Below are positions 55,447 through 64,000 of a stretch of DNA of 64,000 nt, piece after piece. The translations under genes were made by a program, and so were the position numbers. The notes beneath the pieces were generated by a model. It was given only the letters and a program-made list of their open reading frames with translations, did no database searches and was not told where the DNA came from. This DNA comes from Megalopta genalis (Eukaryota > Arthropoda > Insecta > Hymenoptera > Halictidae): assembly GCF_051020955.1 (NCBI RefSeq), contig NW_027476495.1, forward strand, positions 124,001-188,000, written 5' to 3'. How positions within the stretch are numbered: position 1 is the stretch's first letter; each line of letters opens with the position of its first letter.

Positions 55447-57270
55447 TCGTTTGTTTCGCATGCAGTTGAAGCTGAATCATGTATATCACAAGTATTTGAA
55501 GCTAAACTATTCGTTTCGCATGGATTCGAAGATAAGCCTTCCACTTCGCATTGATTTGATGCTAAATCATGTGTTCCGCATGGATTTTAAGCTAACTCGT
55601 TTGTTTCGCATGCAGTTGAAGCTAAATCATGTATATCACAAGTATTTGAAGCTAAACCTTTTTCTTCGCATAGATTCGAAGATCAGCCTTCTACTTCGCA
55701 TTGATTTGATGCTAAATCATGTGTTTCGCATGGATTTGAAGCTAACTCGTCTGTTTCGCATGCTGTTGAAGCTAAATCATGTATAGCACAAGTATTTGAA
55801 GCTATATCATACGTTTCGCATGCATTCCAAGATAACCCTTCTAATTCGCATTGATTTGAAGCTAAATCATGTGTTTCGCATGGATTTGAAGCTATCTCGT
55901 TCGTTTCGCATGCTGTTGAAGCTAAATCATATATATCACAAGTATTTGAAGCTAAACCATTTGTTTCGCATTTATTCGAAGCTAAGCCTTCTACTTCGCA
56001 TTGATTTGAGGCTAAATCATGTGTTTCGCTTGGTTTTGAAGCTAACTCGTTTTTTTCGCATGCTGTTGAAGCTAAATCATGTATATCACAAGTATTTGAA
56101 GCTATATCATACGTTTCACATGGATTCCAAGACAACCCTTCTAATTCGCATTGATTTGAAGCTAAATCATGTGTTTCGCATGGATTTGAAGCTAACTCGT
56201 TTGTTTCGCATGCTGTTGAAGCTAAATCATGTATATCACAAGTATTTGAAGTTAAACCATTTGTTACGCATGGATTCGAAGATCAGCCTTCTACTTCGCA
56301 TTGATTTGAAGCTAAATCATGTGTTCCGCATAGATTTTAAGCTAACACGTTTGTTTCGCATGCAGTTGAAGCTGAATCATGTATATCACAAGTATTTGAA
56401 GCTAAACTATTCGTTTCGCATGGATTCGAAGATAAGCCTTCCACTTCGCATTGATTTGATGCTAAATCATGTGTTCCGCATGGATTTTAAGCTAACTCGT
56501 TTGTTTCGCATGCAGTTGAAGCTAAATCATGTATATCACAAGTATTTGAAGCTAAACCTTTTTCTTCGCATAGATTCGAAGATCAGCCTTCTACTTCGCA
56601 TTGATTTGATGCTAAATCATGTGTTTCGCATGGATTTGAAGCTAACTCGTCTGTTTCGCATGCTGTTGAAGCTAAATCATGTATAGCACAAGTATTTGAA
56701 GCTATATCATACGTTTCGCATGCATTCCAAGATAACCCTTCTAATTCGCATTGATTTGAAGCTAAATCATGTGTTTCGCATGGATTTGAAGCTATCTCGT
56801 TCGTTTCGCATGCTGTTGAAGCTAAATCATATATATCACAAGTATTTGAAGCTAAACCATTTGTTTCGCATTTATTCGAAGCTAAGCCTTCTACTTCGCA
56901 TTGATTTGAGGCTAAATCATGTGTTTCGCTTGGTTTTGAAGCTAACTCGTTTTTTTCGCATGCTGTTGAAGCTAAATCATGTATATCACAAGTATTTGAA
57001 GCTATATCATACGTTTCACATGGATTCCAAGACAACCCTTCTAATTCGCATTGATTTGAAGCTAAATCATGTGTTTCGCATGGATTTGAAGCTAACTCGT
57101 TTGTTTCGCATGCTGTTGAAGCTAAATCATGTATATCACAAGTATTTGAAGTTAAACCATTTGTTACGCATGGATTCGAAGATCAGCCTTCTACTTCGCA
57201 TTGATTTGAAGCTAAATCATGTGTTCCGCATAGATTTTAAGCTAACACGTTTGTTTCGCATGCAGTTGAA
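55447..57270. repeat. 900-bp tandem duplication
   Basis: Bases 55,447-56,346 are repeated from 56,347 at an offset of exactly 900 bp, six full 150-bp HORs. Markers in each copy are CCTTTTTCTTCGCATAG, TATAGCACAAG, GCTATCTCGTTCG and GTTTCACATGG. The block corresponds to a dispersed copy at 61,300-62,340. Confidence 0.9.
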
Positions 57271-58172
57271 GCTAAATCATGTATATCACAAGTATTTGAA
57301 GCTAAACCATTTATTTCGCATGGATTCGAAGATAAGCCTTCTACTTCGCATTGATTTTAATCTAAATCATGTGTTTCGCATGGATTTGAAGCTAACTCGT
57401 TTGTTTCGCATGCAGTTGAAGCTGAATCATGTACATCACAAGTATTAGAAGCTAAACTATTCGTTTCGGATGGATTCGAAGTTAACTCGTTTGTTTCGCA
57501 TGCAGTTGAAGCTAAATCACGTATATCACAAGTATTTGCAGCTAAACCATTTGTTACGCATGGATTCGAAGATCAGCCTTCTACTTCGCATTGATTTGAA
57601 GCTAAATCATGTGTTTCGCATGGATTTTAAGCTAACTCGTTTGTTTCGCATGCAGTTGAAGCTAAATCACGTATATCACAAGTATTTGCAGCTAAACCAT
57701 TTGTTTCGCATCGATACGAAGATACCCCTTCTAATTCGCATTGATTTGATGCTAAATCATGTGTTTCGCATGGATTTGAAGCTAACTCGTTTGTTTCGCA
57801 TGCAGTTGAAGCTGAATCATGTATATCACACGTATATGAATCTAATCCATTTGTTTCGCATGGTTTCGTAGATAATCCATCTATTTCGTATTGATTTGAA
57901 GCTAAATCATGTGTTTCGCATGGATTTGAATCTAACTCGTTCATTTCGCATGCTGTTGAAGCTAAATCATGTATATCACAAGTATATGAAGCTAAACCAT
58001 TTGTTTCGCATGGATTCGAAGATAAGCCTTCCACTTCGCATTGATTTGATGCTAAATCATGTGTTTCGCATGGATTTGAAGCTAACTCGTTTGTTTCGCA
58101 TGCTGTTGAAGCTAACTCAAGTGTATCACAAGTATTTGAAACTAAACCTTTTGCTTCGCATGGATTCGAAGA

Positions 58173-59021
58173 TCAGCCTTCTACTTCGCATTGATATGAA
58201 GTTAAATCAAATGTTTCGCATGGATTTGAAGCCAACTCTTTTTTTTCGTATGCAGTTGAAGCTAAATCATGTACATCACAAGTATTTGCAGCTAAACCAT
58301 TTGTTTCGCATCGATACGAAGATACCCCTTCTAATTCGCATTGATTTGATGCTAAATCATGTGTTTCGCATGGATTTGAAGCTAACTCGTTTGTTTCGCA
58401 TGCAGTTGAAGCTGAGTCATGTATATCACAAGTAATTGAAGCTAAACTATTCGTTTCGCATGGATTCGAAGATAACCCTTCTTCTTCGCATTGATTTGAA
58501 GCTAGATCATGTGTTTCGCATGGATTTGAATCTAACTCGTTTATTTCGCATGCTGTTGAAGCTAAATCATGTATATCACACGTATATGAATCTAATCCAT
58601 TTGTTTCGCATGGTTTCGTAGATAATCCATCTATTTCGCATTGATTTGAAGCTAAATCATGTGTTTCGCATGGATTTGAATCTAACTCGTTCATTTCGCA
58701 TGCTGTTGAAGCTAAATCATGTATATCACAAGTATATGAAGCTAAACCATTTGTTTCGCATGGATTCGAAGATAAGCCTTCCACTTCGCATTGATTTGAT
58801 GCTAAATCATGTGTTTCGCATGGATTTGAAGTTAACTCGTTTGTTTCGCATGCAGTTGAATCTAAATCATTTATATCGAAAGTATTTGAAGCTAAATCAT
58901 TTGTTTCGCATGGATTTGAAGACAAAGCTTTTACCTCGCATTGATTTGAATCTAAATCATGTGTTTCGCATGAAAGTGAAGCTAACTCGTTTGTCTCGCT
59001 TCCAGTTGAAGCTAAATCCAT
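58173..59021 (-). pseudogene. Longest open minus-strand stretch, 282 codons of Cys-decapeptide repeat
   Basis: This is the longest minus-frame run from a Met codon to a stop in the window, about 28 decapeptides. Its N-terminal third is the most diverged (it includes units with STGSETNELA, SLSCETHDLD and SNTFDINDLD), yet the frame stays open. It then passes into ordinary units. The Met replaces the usual His of an SNTCDIHDLA unit. Six codons upstream the unit's Ser codon has become TAA, so the start is only the first Met after a stop, not a convincing initiation site. It consists only of repeat, with no other domain. It may be a surviving fragment of an ancestral coding array or a chance survivor. 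Confidence 0.3.
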
Positions 59022-59165
59022 TATATAGCAAGTATTTTAACCTAAATCACTTGAATCGCATGGATTTGTAGTTAAACCTTCTACTACGCAATGCATGGAA
59101 GAGAAATCATGTGTTTCGTTTGGACTTGAAGCTAACTTGTTTGTTTCGCATGCAGTTGAAGCTAA
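58850..59165. repeat. Most diverged monomers in the window
   Basis: Still in 30-bp register, but with many private substitutions, such as CAAAGCTTTTACCTCG, GCATGAAAGTGAAGC, GTCTCGCTTCCAG, TATATAGCAAG and GCAATGCATGGAAGAG. Elsewhere monomers differ by only a few shared variants. In the minus frame a TAA falls at about 59,038-59,040. Right of it the frame stays open through units with Cys replaced by Asn (SSPNETHDFS), while the plus frame is stopped by TAG near 59,070. These look like old, non-homogenised units. Confidence 0.85.
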
Positions 59166-59979
59166 ATCATGTATATCACAAGTATTTGAAGCTAAACCAT
59201 TTGTTTCGCATTTATTAGAAGCTAAGCCTTCTACTTCGCATTGATTTGAGGCTAAATCATGTGTTTCGCATGGATTTGAAGCTAACTCGTTTGTTTCGCA
59301 TGCTGTTGAAGCTGAATCATGTATATCACAAGTATTTGTAGCTATATCATATGTTTCGCATGGATTCGAAGATAACCCTTCTAATTCGCATTGATTTGAA
59401 GCTAAATCATGTGTTTCGCATGGATTTGAAGCTAACTCGTTTGTTTCGCATGCGGTTGAAGCTGAATCATGAATATCACAAGTATTTGAAGCTAAACTAT
59501 TCGTTTCGCATGGTTTCGAAGATAAGCCTTCTACTTCGCATTGATTTTAATCTAAATCATGTGTTTCGCATGGATTTGAAGCTAACTCGTTTGTTTCGCA
59601 TATTGTTGGAACTAAATCATGTATATCACAAGTATTTGAAGCTAAACTATTCGTTTCGCATGGATTCGAAGGTAAGCCTTCCACATCGCATTGATTTGAA
59701 GCTAAATCATGTGTTTCGCATGGATTTGAAGTTAACTCGTTTGTTTCGCATGCAGTTGAAGCTAAATCATGTATATCACAAGTATTTGCAGCTAAACCAT
59801 TTGTTTCGCATGGATTCGAAGATAACCCTTATACTTCGAATTGATTTGAATCTAACTCGTTTATTTCGCATGCTGTTGAGGCTAAATCATGTATATCACA
59901 AGTATATGAAGCTAATCCATTTGTTTCGCATGGATACGAAGATCAGCCTTCTACTTCTCATTGATTAGAAGCTAAATCA

Positions 59980-60165
59980 TGTGTTTCGCATGGGTTTGAA
60001 GCTAACTCGTTTGTTTCGCCTACATTTGAAGCTATATCACTTATATTCACAAGTATGTGAACCTAAATCATTCGTTTCGCATGGATTTGAAGCTAAGCCT
60101 ATCAACTTCGCGTTGACTTGATGCTAAATCATGTTTTTCGTTTGGACTTGAAACTAACTCGTTTG
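59980..60165. repeat. Diverged monomers with two 1-bp insertions
   Basis: The M1-type unit near 60,045 reads TTATATTCACAAGTATGTG and the M3-type unit near 60,105 reads CCTATCAACTTCGCG, each with one extra base. Together they shift the reading frame by two, and private substitutions are dense. The following units (CGTTTGGACTTGAAACTAAC) are also unusual. Confidence 0.8.
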
Positions 60166-60209
60166 TTTCGCATGCAGTTGAAGCTGAATCATGTATATCA
60201 CAAGTATTT

Positions 60210-61045
60210 GAAGCTAAACCATTTGATTCCCATGGATTTGAAGCTAAGCTTTCTACTTAGCATTGATTTGAAGATAAATCATGTGTTTCGCTTGGATTTG
60301 AAGATAACTCGTTTGCTTCGCATGCTGTTGAAGCTAAATCATGTATATCACAAGTATTTGAAGTTAAACCATTTGTTTCTCATGGATTCGAAGATAATCC
60401 ATCTATTTCGCATTGATTTGAAGCTAAATCATGTGTTTAGCATGAATTTGAATCTAACTCGTTTGTTTCGCATGCTGTTGAAACTAAATCATTTATATCA
60501 CAAGTATTTGAAGCTAAACCATTTGCTTCGCATGGATTCGAAGATAAGCCTTGCACTTCGCATTGATTTGAAGCTAACTCATGTGTTTCGCATGGATTTG
60601 AAGTTAACTCGTTTGTTTCGCATGCAGTTGAAGCTAAATCATGTATATCACAAATATTTGCAGCTAAACCATTTGTTTCGCATGGATTCGAAGATAACCC
60701 TTCTACTTCGCATTGATTTGAAGCTAAATCATGTGTTTCGCATGGATTTGAAGCTAACTCGTTTGTTTCGCATGCTGTTGAAGCTAAATCATGTATATCA
60801 CAAGTATTTGGAGCTAAACAATTTGCTTCGCATGGATTCGAAGATCAGCCTTCTACTTCGCATTGATTAGATGCTAAATCATGTGTTTCGCATGGGTTTG
60901 AAGCTAACTCGTTTTTTCGCTAGCAGTTGAAGCTAAATCATGTATATCACAAGTATTTGAAGCTAAACCATTTGATTCCCATGGATTTGAAGCTAAGCTT
61001 TCTACTTAGCATTGATATGAAGATAAATCATGTGTTTCGCTTGGA
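60210..61045. repeat. Rare CCCATGG M2/M3 variants, two copies
   Basis: Near 60,220 and 60,965 the M2 unit reads TTTGATTCCCATGGATTTG and the next unit AAGCTTTCTACTTAGC. A closely related pair sits near 3,990-4,025, at the opposite end of the window. On the minus strand CCCATGG turns the invariant Cys codon into TGG (Trp). The rarity and wide spacing suggest ancient variants surviving at less homogenised places. Confidence 0.75.
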
Positions 61046-61299
61046 TTTGATGATAACTCGTTTGCTTCGCATGCTGTTGAAGATAAATCAAGTGTATCAC
61101 AAGTATTTGGAGCTAAACAATTTGCTTCGCATGGATTCGAAGATTAGCCTTCCACATCGCATTGATTTGAAGCTAAATCATTTGTTTCGCATGGGTTTGA
61201 AGCTAACTCGTTTGTTTCGCATGCTGTTGAAGCTAAATCATGTATATCACAAGTATTTGAAGCTATATCATTTGTTTCGCATTTATTCGAAGATAAGCC

Positions 61300-62340
61300 T
61301 TCTACTTCGCATTGATTTGAAGCTACATCATGTGTTTCGCATGGATTTGAAGCTAACTCGTTTGTTTCGCATGATGTTGAAGCTAACTCAAGTGTATCAA
61401 AAGTATTTGAAGCTAAACCATTTGCTTCGCATGGATTCGAAGCTAAACCATTTGCTTCGCATGGATTCGAAGATAAGCCTTCTACTTCGCATTGATTTTA
61501 ATCTAAATCATGTGTTTCGCATGGATTTAAAGCTAACTCGTTTGTTTCGCATGCAGTTGAAGCTGAATCATGTATATCACAAGTATTTGAAGCTAAACTA
61601 TTCGTTTCGCATGGATTCGAAGATAAGCCTTCCACTTCGCATTGATTTGATGCTAAATCATGTGTTCCGCATGGATTTTAAGCTAACTCGTTTGTTTCGC
61701 ATGCAGTTGAAGCTAAATCATGTATATCACAAGTATATGAAGCTAAACCTTTTTCTTCGCATAGATTCGAAGATCAGCCTTCTACTTCGCATTGATTTGA
61801 TGCTAAATCATGTGTTTCGCATGGATTTGAAGCTAACTCGTCTGTTTCGCATGCTGTTGAAGCTAAATCATGTATAGCACAAGTATTTGAAGCTATATCA
61901 TACGTTTCGCATGCATTCCAAGATAACCCTTCTAATTCGCATTGATTTGAAGCTAAATCATGTGTTTCGCATGGATTTGAAGCTATCTCGTTCGTTTCGC
62001 ATGCTGTTGAAGCTAAATCATATATATCACAAGTATTTGAAGCTAAACCATTTGTTTCGCATTTATTCGAAGCTAAGCCTTCTACTTCGCATTGATTTGA
62101 GGCTAAATCATGTGTTTCGCTTGGTTTTGAAGCTAACTCGTTTTTTTCGCATGCTGTTGAAGCTAAATCATGTATATCACAAGTATTTGAAGCTATATCA
62201 TACGTTTCACATGGATTCCAAGACAACCCTTCTAATTCGCATTGATTTGAAGCTAAATCATGTGTTTCGCATGGATTTGAAGCTAACTCGTTTGTTTCGC
62301 ATGCTGTTGAAGCTAAATCATGTATATCACAAGTATTTGA
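61300..62340. repeat. Dispersed copy of the 55.2-56.3 kb block
   Basis: This matches about 55,210-56,250 at an offset near 6,091 bp. It shares GCTACATCATG, the doubled M2, CCTTTTTCTTCGCATAG and TATAGCACAAG. To its right, 62,340-63,224 matches 57,290-58,030 and 58,260-58,800. It therefore bounds the diverged zone on the right with material also found on its left. Confidence 0.85.
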
Positions 62341-64000
62341 AGCTAAACCATTTATTTCGCATGGATTCGAAGATAAGCCTTCTACTTCACATTGATTTTA
62401 ATCTAAATCATGTGTTTCGCATGGATTTGAAGCTAACTCGTTTGTTTCGCATGCAGTTGAAGCTGAATCATGTACATCACAAGTATTAGAAGCTAAACTA
62501 TTCGTTTCGGATGGATTCGAAGTTAACTCGTTTGTTTCGCATGCAGTTGAAGCTAAATCACGTATATCACAAGTATTTGCAGCTAAACCATTTGTTACGC
62601 ATGGATTCGAAGACAGGCTTCTACTTCGCATTGATTTGAAGCTAAATCATGTGTTTCGCATGGATTTTAAGCTAACTCGTTTGTTTCGCATGCAGTTGAA
62701 GCTAAATCACGTATATCACAAGTATTTGCAGCTAAACCATTTGTTTCGCATCGATACGAAGATACCCCTTCTAATTCGCATTGATTTGATGCTAAATCAT
62801 GTGTTTCGCATGGATTTGAAGCTAACTCGTTTGTTTCGCATGCAATTGAAGCTGAATCATGTATATCACAAGTAATTGAAGATAAACTATTCGTTTCGCA
62901 TGGATTCGAAGATAACCCTTCTTCTTCGCATTGATTTGAAGCTAGATCATGTGTTTCGCATGGATTTGAATCTAACTCGTTTATTTCGCATGCTGTTGAA
63001 GCTAAATCATGTATATCACACGTATATGAATCTAATCTATTTGTTTCGCATGGTTTCGTAGATAATCCATCTATTTCGCATTGATTTGAAGCTAAATCAT
63101 GTGTTTCGCATGGATTTGAATCTAACTCGTTCATTTCGCATGCTGTTGAAGCTAAATCATGTATATCACAAGTATATGAAGCTAAACCATTTGTTTCGCA
63201 TGGATTCGAAGATAAGCCTTCCACATCGCATTGATTTGAAGCTAAATCATTTGTTTCGCATGGGTTTGAAGCTAACTCGTTTGTTTCGCATGCTGTTGAA
63301 GCTAAATCATGTATATCACAAGTATTTGAAGCTATATCATTTGTTTCGCATTTATTCGAAGATAAGCCTTCTACTTCGCATTGATTTTAATCTAAATCAT
63401 GTGTTTCGCATGGATTTGAAGCTAACTCGTTTGTTTCGCATGCAGTTGAAGCTGAATCATGTATATCACAAGTAATTGAAGCTAAACTATTCGTTTCGCA
63501 TGGATTCGAAGATAACCCTTCTTCTTCGCATTGATTTGAAGCTAGATCATTTGTTTCGCATGGATTTGATTCTAACTCGTTTGTTTCGCATGCTGTTGGA
63601 ACTAAATCATGTATATCACAAGTATTTGAAGCTATATCATTTGTTTCGCATTTATTCGAAGATAAGCCTTCTACTTCGCATTGATTTTAATCTAAATCAT
63701 GTGTTTCGCATGGATTTGAAGCTAACTCGTTTGTTTCGCATGCTGTTGAAGCTAAATCATGTATATCACAAGTATTTGAAGTTAAACCATTTGTTTCGCA
63801 TGGATTCGAAGCTAACTCGTTTGTTTCGCATGCTGTTGAAACTAAATCATTTATATCACAAGTATTTGAAGCTAAACCATTTGCTTCGCATGGATTCGAA
63901 GGTCAGCTTTCTACTTCGCATTGATTTGATGCTAAGTCATTTGTTTCAAATGGATTTCAAGCTAACTCGTTTGTTTCGCATGCAGTTGAAGCTAAATCAA
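62340..64000. repeat. Right-hand array end of window
   Basis: A mixture of units known from 57.3-58.8 kb (hybrid junction near 62,508, GTAATTGAAGC near 62,870 and 63,470, GTTTCGTAGATAATCC near 63,053) and units with CATTTATTCGAAGATAAGCC. A private 1-bp deletion (GAAGACAGGCTTC) lies near 62,611. The array is still in register at base 64,000. There is no unique flank. Confidence 0.8.

Larger units (their letters stand above)
1..64000. repeat. Giant tandem array, 30-bp monomer, 150-bp higher-order repeat
   Basis: Every line of the window is built from a 30-bp unit whose most constant part is TTTCGCATGGA followed by TTTGAAGCTAA. Five monomer types recur in order M1-M2-M3-M4-M5, so the same type returns every 150 bp. 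M1 is the outlier, with ATATCACAAG where the others carry TTTCGCATG or CTTCGCATTG. The array has no unique interruption and continues past both window ends, so its true length exceeds 64 kb. Monomers differ by a few bases, while blocks of 0.3-7 kb are almost identical. That is the signature of repeated local amplification with homogenisation. Satellite DNA and giant repeat-encoding exons both behave this way. The stops and frameshifts on both strands favour satellite-like DNA. I cannot assign it to a named satellite family. Confidence 0.97.
1..64000 (-). pseudogene. Decayed Cys-decapeptide repeat frame (possible ancestral coding frame)
   Basis: The minus-strand consensus is a decapeptide S-N-x-C-E-T-x-[DEG]-L-A. 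Ser-1, Cys-4, Glu/Asp-5, Leu-9 and Ala/Ser-10 are nearly constant and positions 3, 6, 7 and 8 vary. Between monomer types several differences are synonymous in this frame: TCA/TCG Ser, TGC/TGT Cys, AAC/AAT Asn, GGC/GGT Gly. That is what past protein-level constraint would leave. The frame is now broken many times by Ser TCA to TAA and by 1-bp indels, so no long protein can be made under the standard code. No signal peptide, non-repetitive domain, promoter or splice context lies inside the window. Alternatively the array was never coding and the 30-bp unit is open by chance. I do not recognise the family. Confidence 0.35.

Noticed and set aside
58173..59021. Pentapeptide-repeat protein (A-D/N-L-x-x type)
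   Set aside because: D-L-A-S-N looks similar, but Leu recurs every 10 residues, not every 5. The alternate five residues (P-C-E-T-x) do not fit the family.
58173..59021. Metallothionein or disulphide-rich toxin-like protein
   Set aside because: Cys occurs only once per 10 residues, with no clusters, no signal peptide and no closed domain.
59036..59165. A unique island or the array edge near 59.1 kb
   Set aside because: The units are heavily substituted but remain in 30-bp register, with recognisable M1-M5 order, and ordinary array resumes on both sides.
1..64000. CRISPR array
   Set aside because: A period of about 30 bp can look like direct repeats, but there are no unique spacers. All sequence between repeats is itself the same repeat, and no cas genes are present.
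1..64000. Dozens of separate protein-coding genes on both strands
   Set aside because: All long frames are pieces of the same 10-codon repeat, start at internal ATGs after stops or frameshifts, overlap on opposite strands, and recur wherever a block was duplicated.
1..64000. Ciliate-type code rescuing the minus frame (TAA as Gln)
   Set aside because: Reading through TAA would lengthen the frames, but the many 1-bp indels still break them. Nothing else in the window supports a reassigned code. It is kept only as a test in the findings.

Overview
The whole 64-kb window is one uninterrupted tandem array. I see no single-copy gene, rRNA, tRNA, mobile element or flanking unique DNA, and the array runs off both ends. 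The basic period is 30 bp. Five diverged 30-bp monomers normally follow each other in fixed order, giving a 150-bp higher-order repeat (HOR). The monomers are recognisable on the + strand as M1 (CATGTATATCACAAG), M2 (CCATTTGTTTCGCATGGA), M3 (CCTTCTACTTCGCATTG), M4 (ATCATGTGTTTCGCATGG) and M5 (CTCGTTTGTTTCGCATGC). GC is about 37% by hand count of one monomer. An array of this length and hierarchy points to a eukaryotic nuclear genome (satellite or giant repetitive locus). I cannot name the organism.

Because 30 is divisible by 3, a reading frame persists from unit to unit, and the consensus is open in two frames. On the minus strand it reads as a decapeptide repeat S-N-x-C-E-T-x-[DEG]-L-A, with Cys every 10 residues and a 50-residue super-repeat. 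On the plus strand it reads as a basic, Leu-rich decapeptide (KLNHVFRMDL type). Neither frame stays open. The minus frame is broken again and again by the same Ser TCA to TAA change, carried in two linked monomer haplotypes. Both frames are also broken by 1-bp indels that were themselves amplified. I read this as a satellite-like array, possibly derived from an ancient Cys-decapeptide coding repeat on the minus strand. It is not a set of real genes.

Layout: 1-11.3 kb is a left family (1,919-bp tandem duplication, a third partial copy near 5.75-7.48 kb, a 1,171-bp tandem step, then 720-bp units). 11.3-19.6 kb holds a 1,769-bp spaced module, a 301-bp tandem duplication and a 2,100-bp tandem duplication. 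19.6-29.1 kb is a mosaic. 29.1-34.1 kb is a 690-bp-type HOR block duplicated at 2,760 bp. 33.3-36.9 kb carries a 1,769-bp tandem duplication. 33.77-51.17 kb is a 7.3-kb segment present twice in tandem, the first copy enlarged by a nested 2.7-kb duplication. 50.6-54.6 kb is a 1,980-bp tandem duplication. 55.2-57.3 kb has 900-bp units with a further copy at 61.3-62.3 kb. Between them lies the least homogenised zone (about 58.8-61.3 kb), holding the most diverged monomers. It adjoins the longest open minus-strand stretch. 62.3-64.0 kb repeats material from 57.3-58.8 kb and then continues out of the window.

Nothing in the window suggests a set of genes working together. The biology visible here is the array's own evolution: unequal exchange or replication slippage at 30 bp, 150 bp, 0.3-2.8 kb and 7-10 kb scales.
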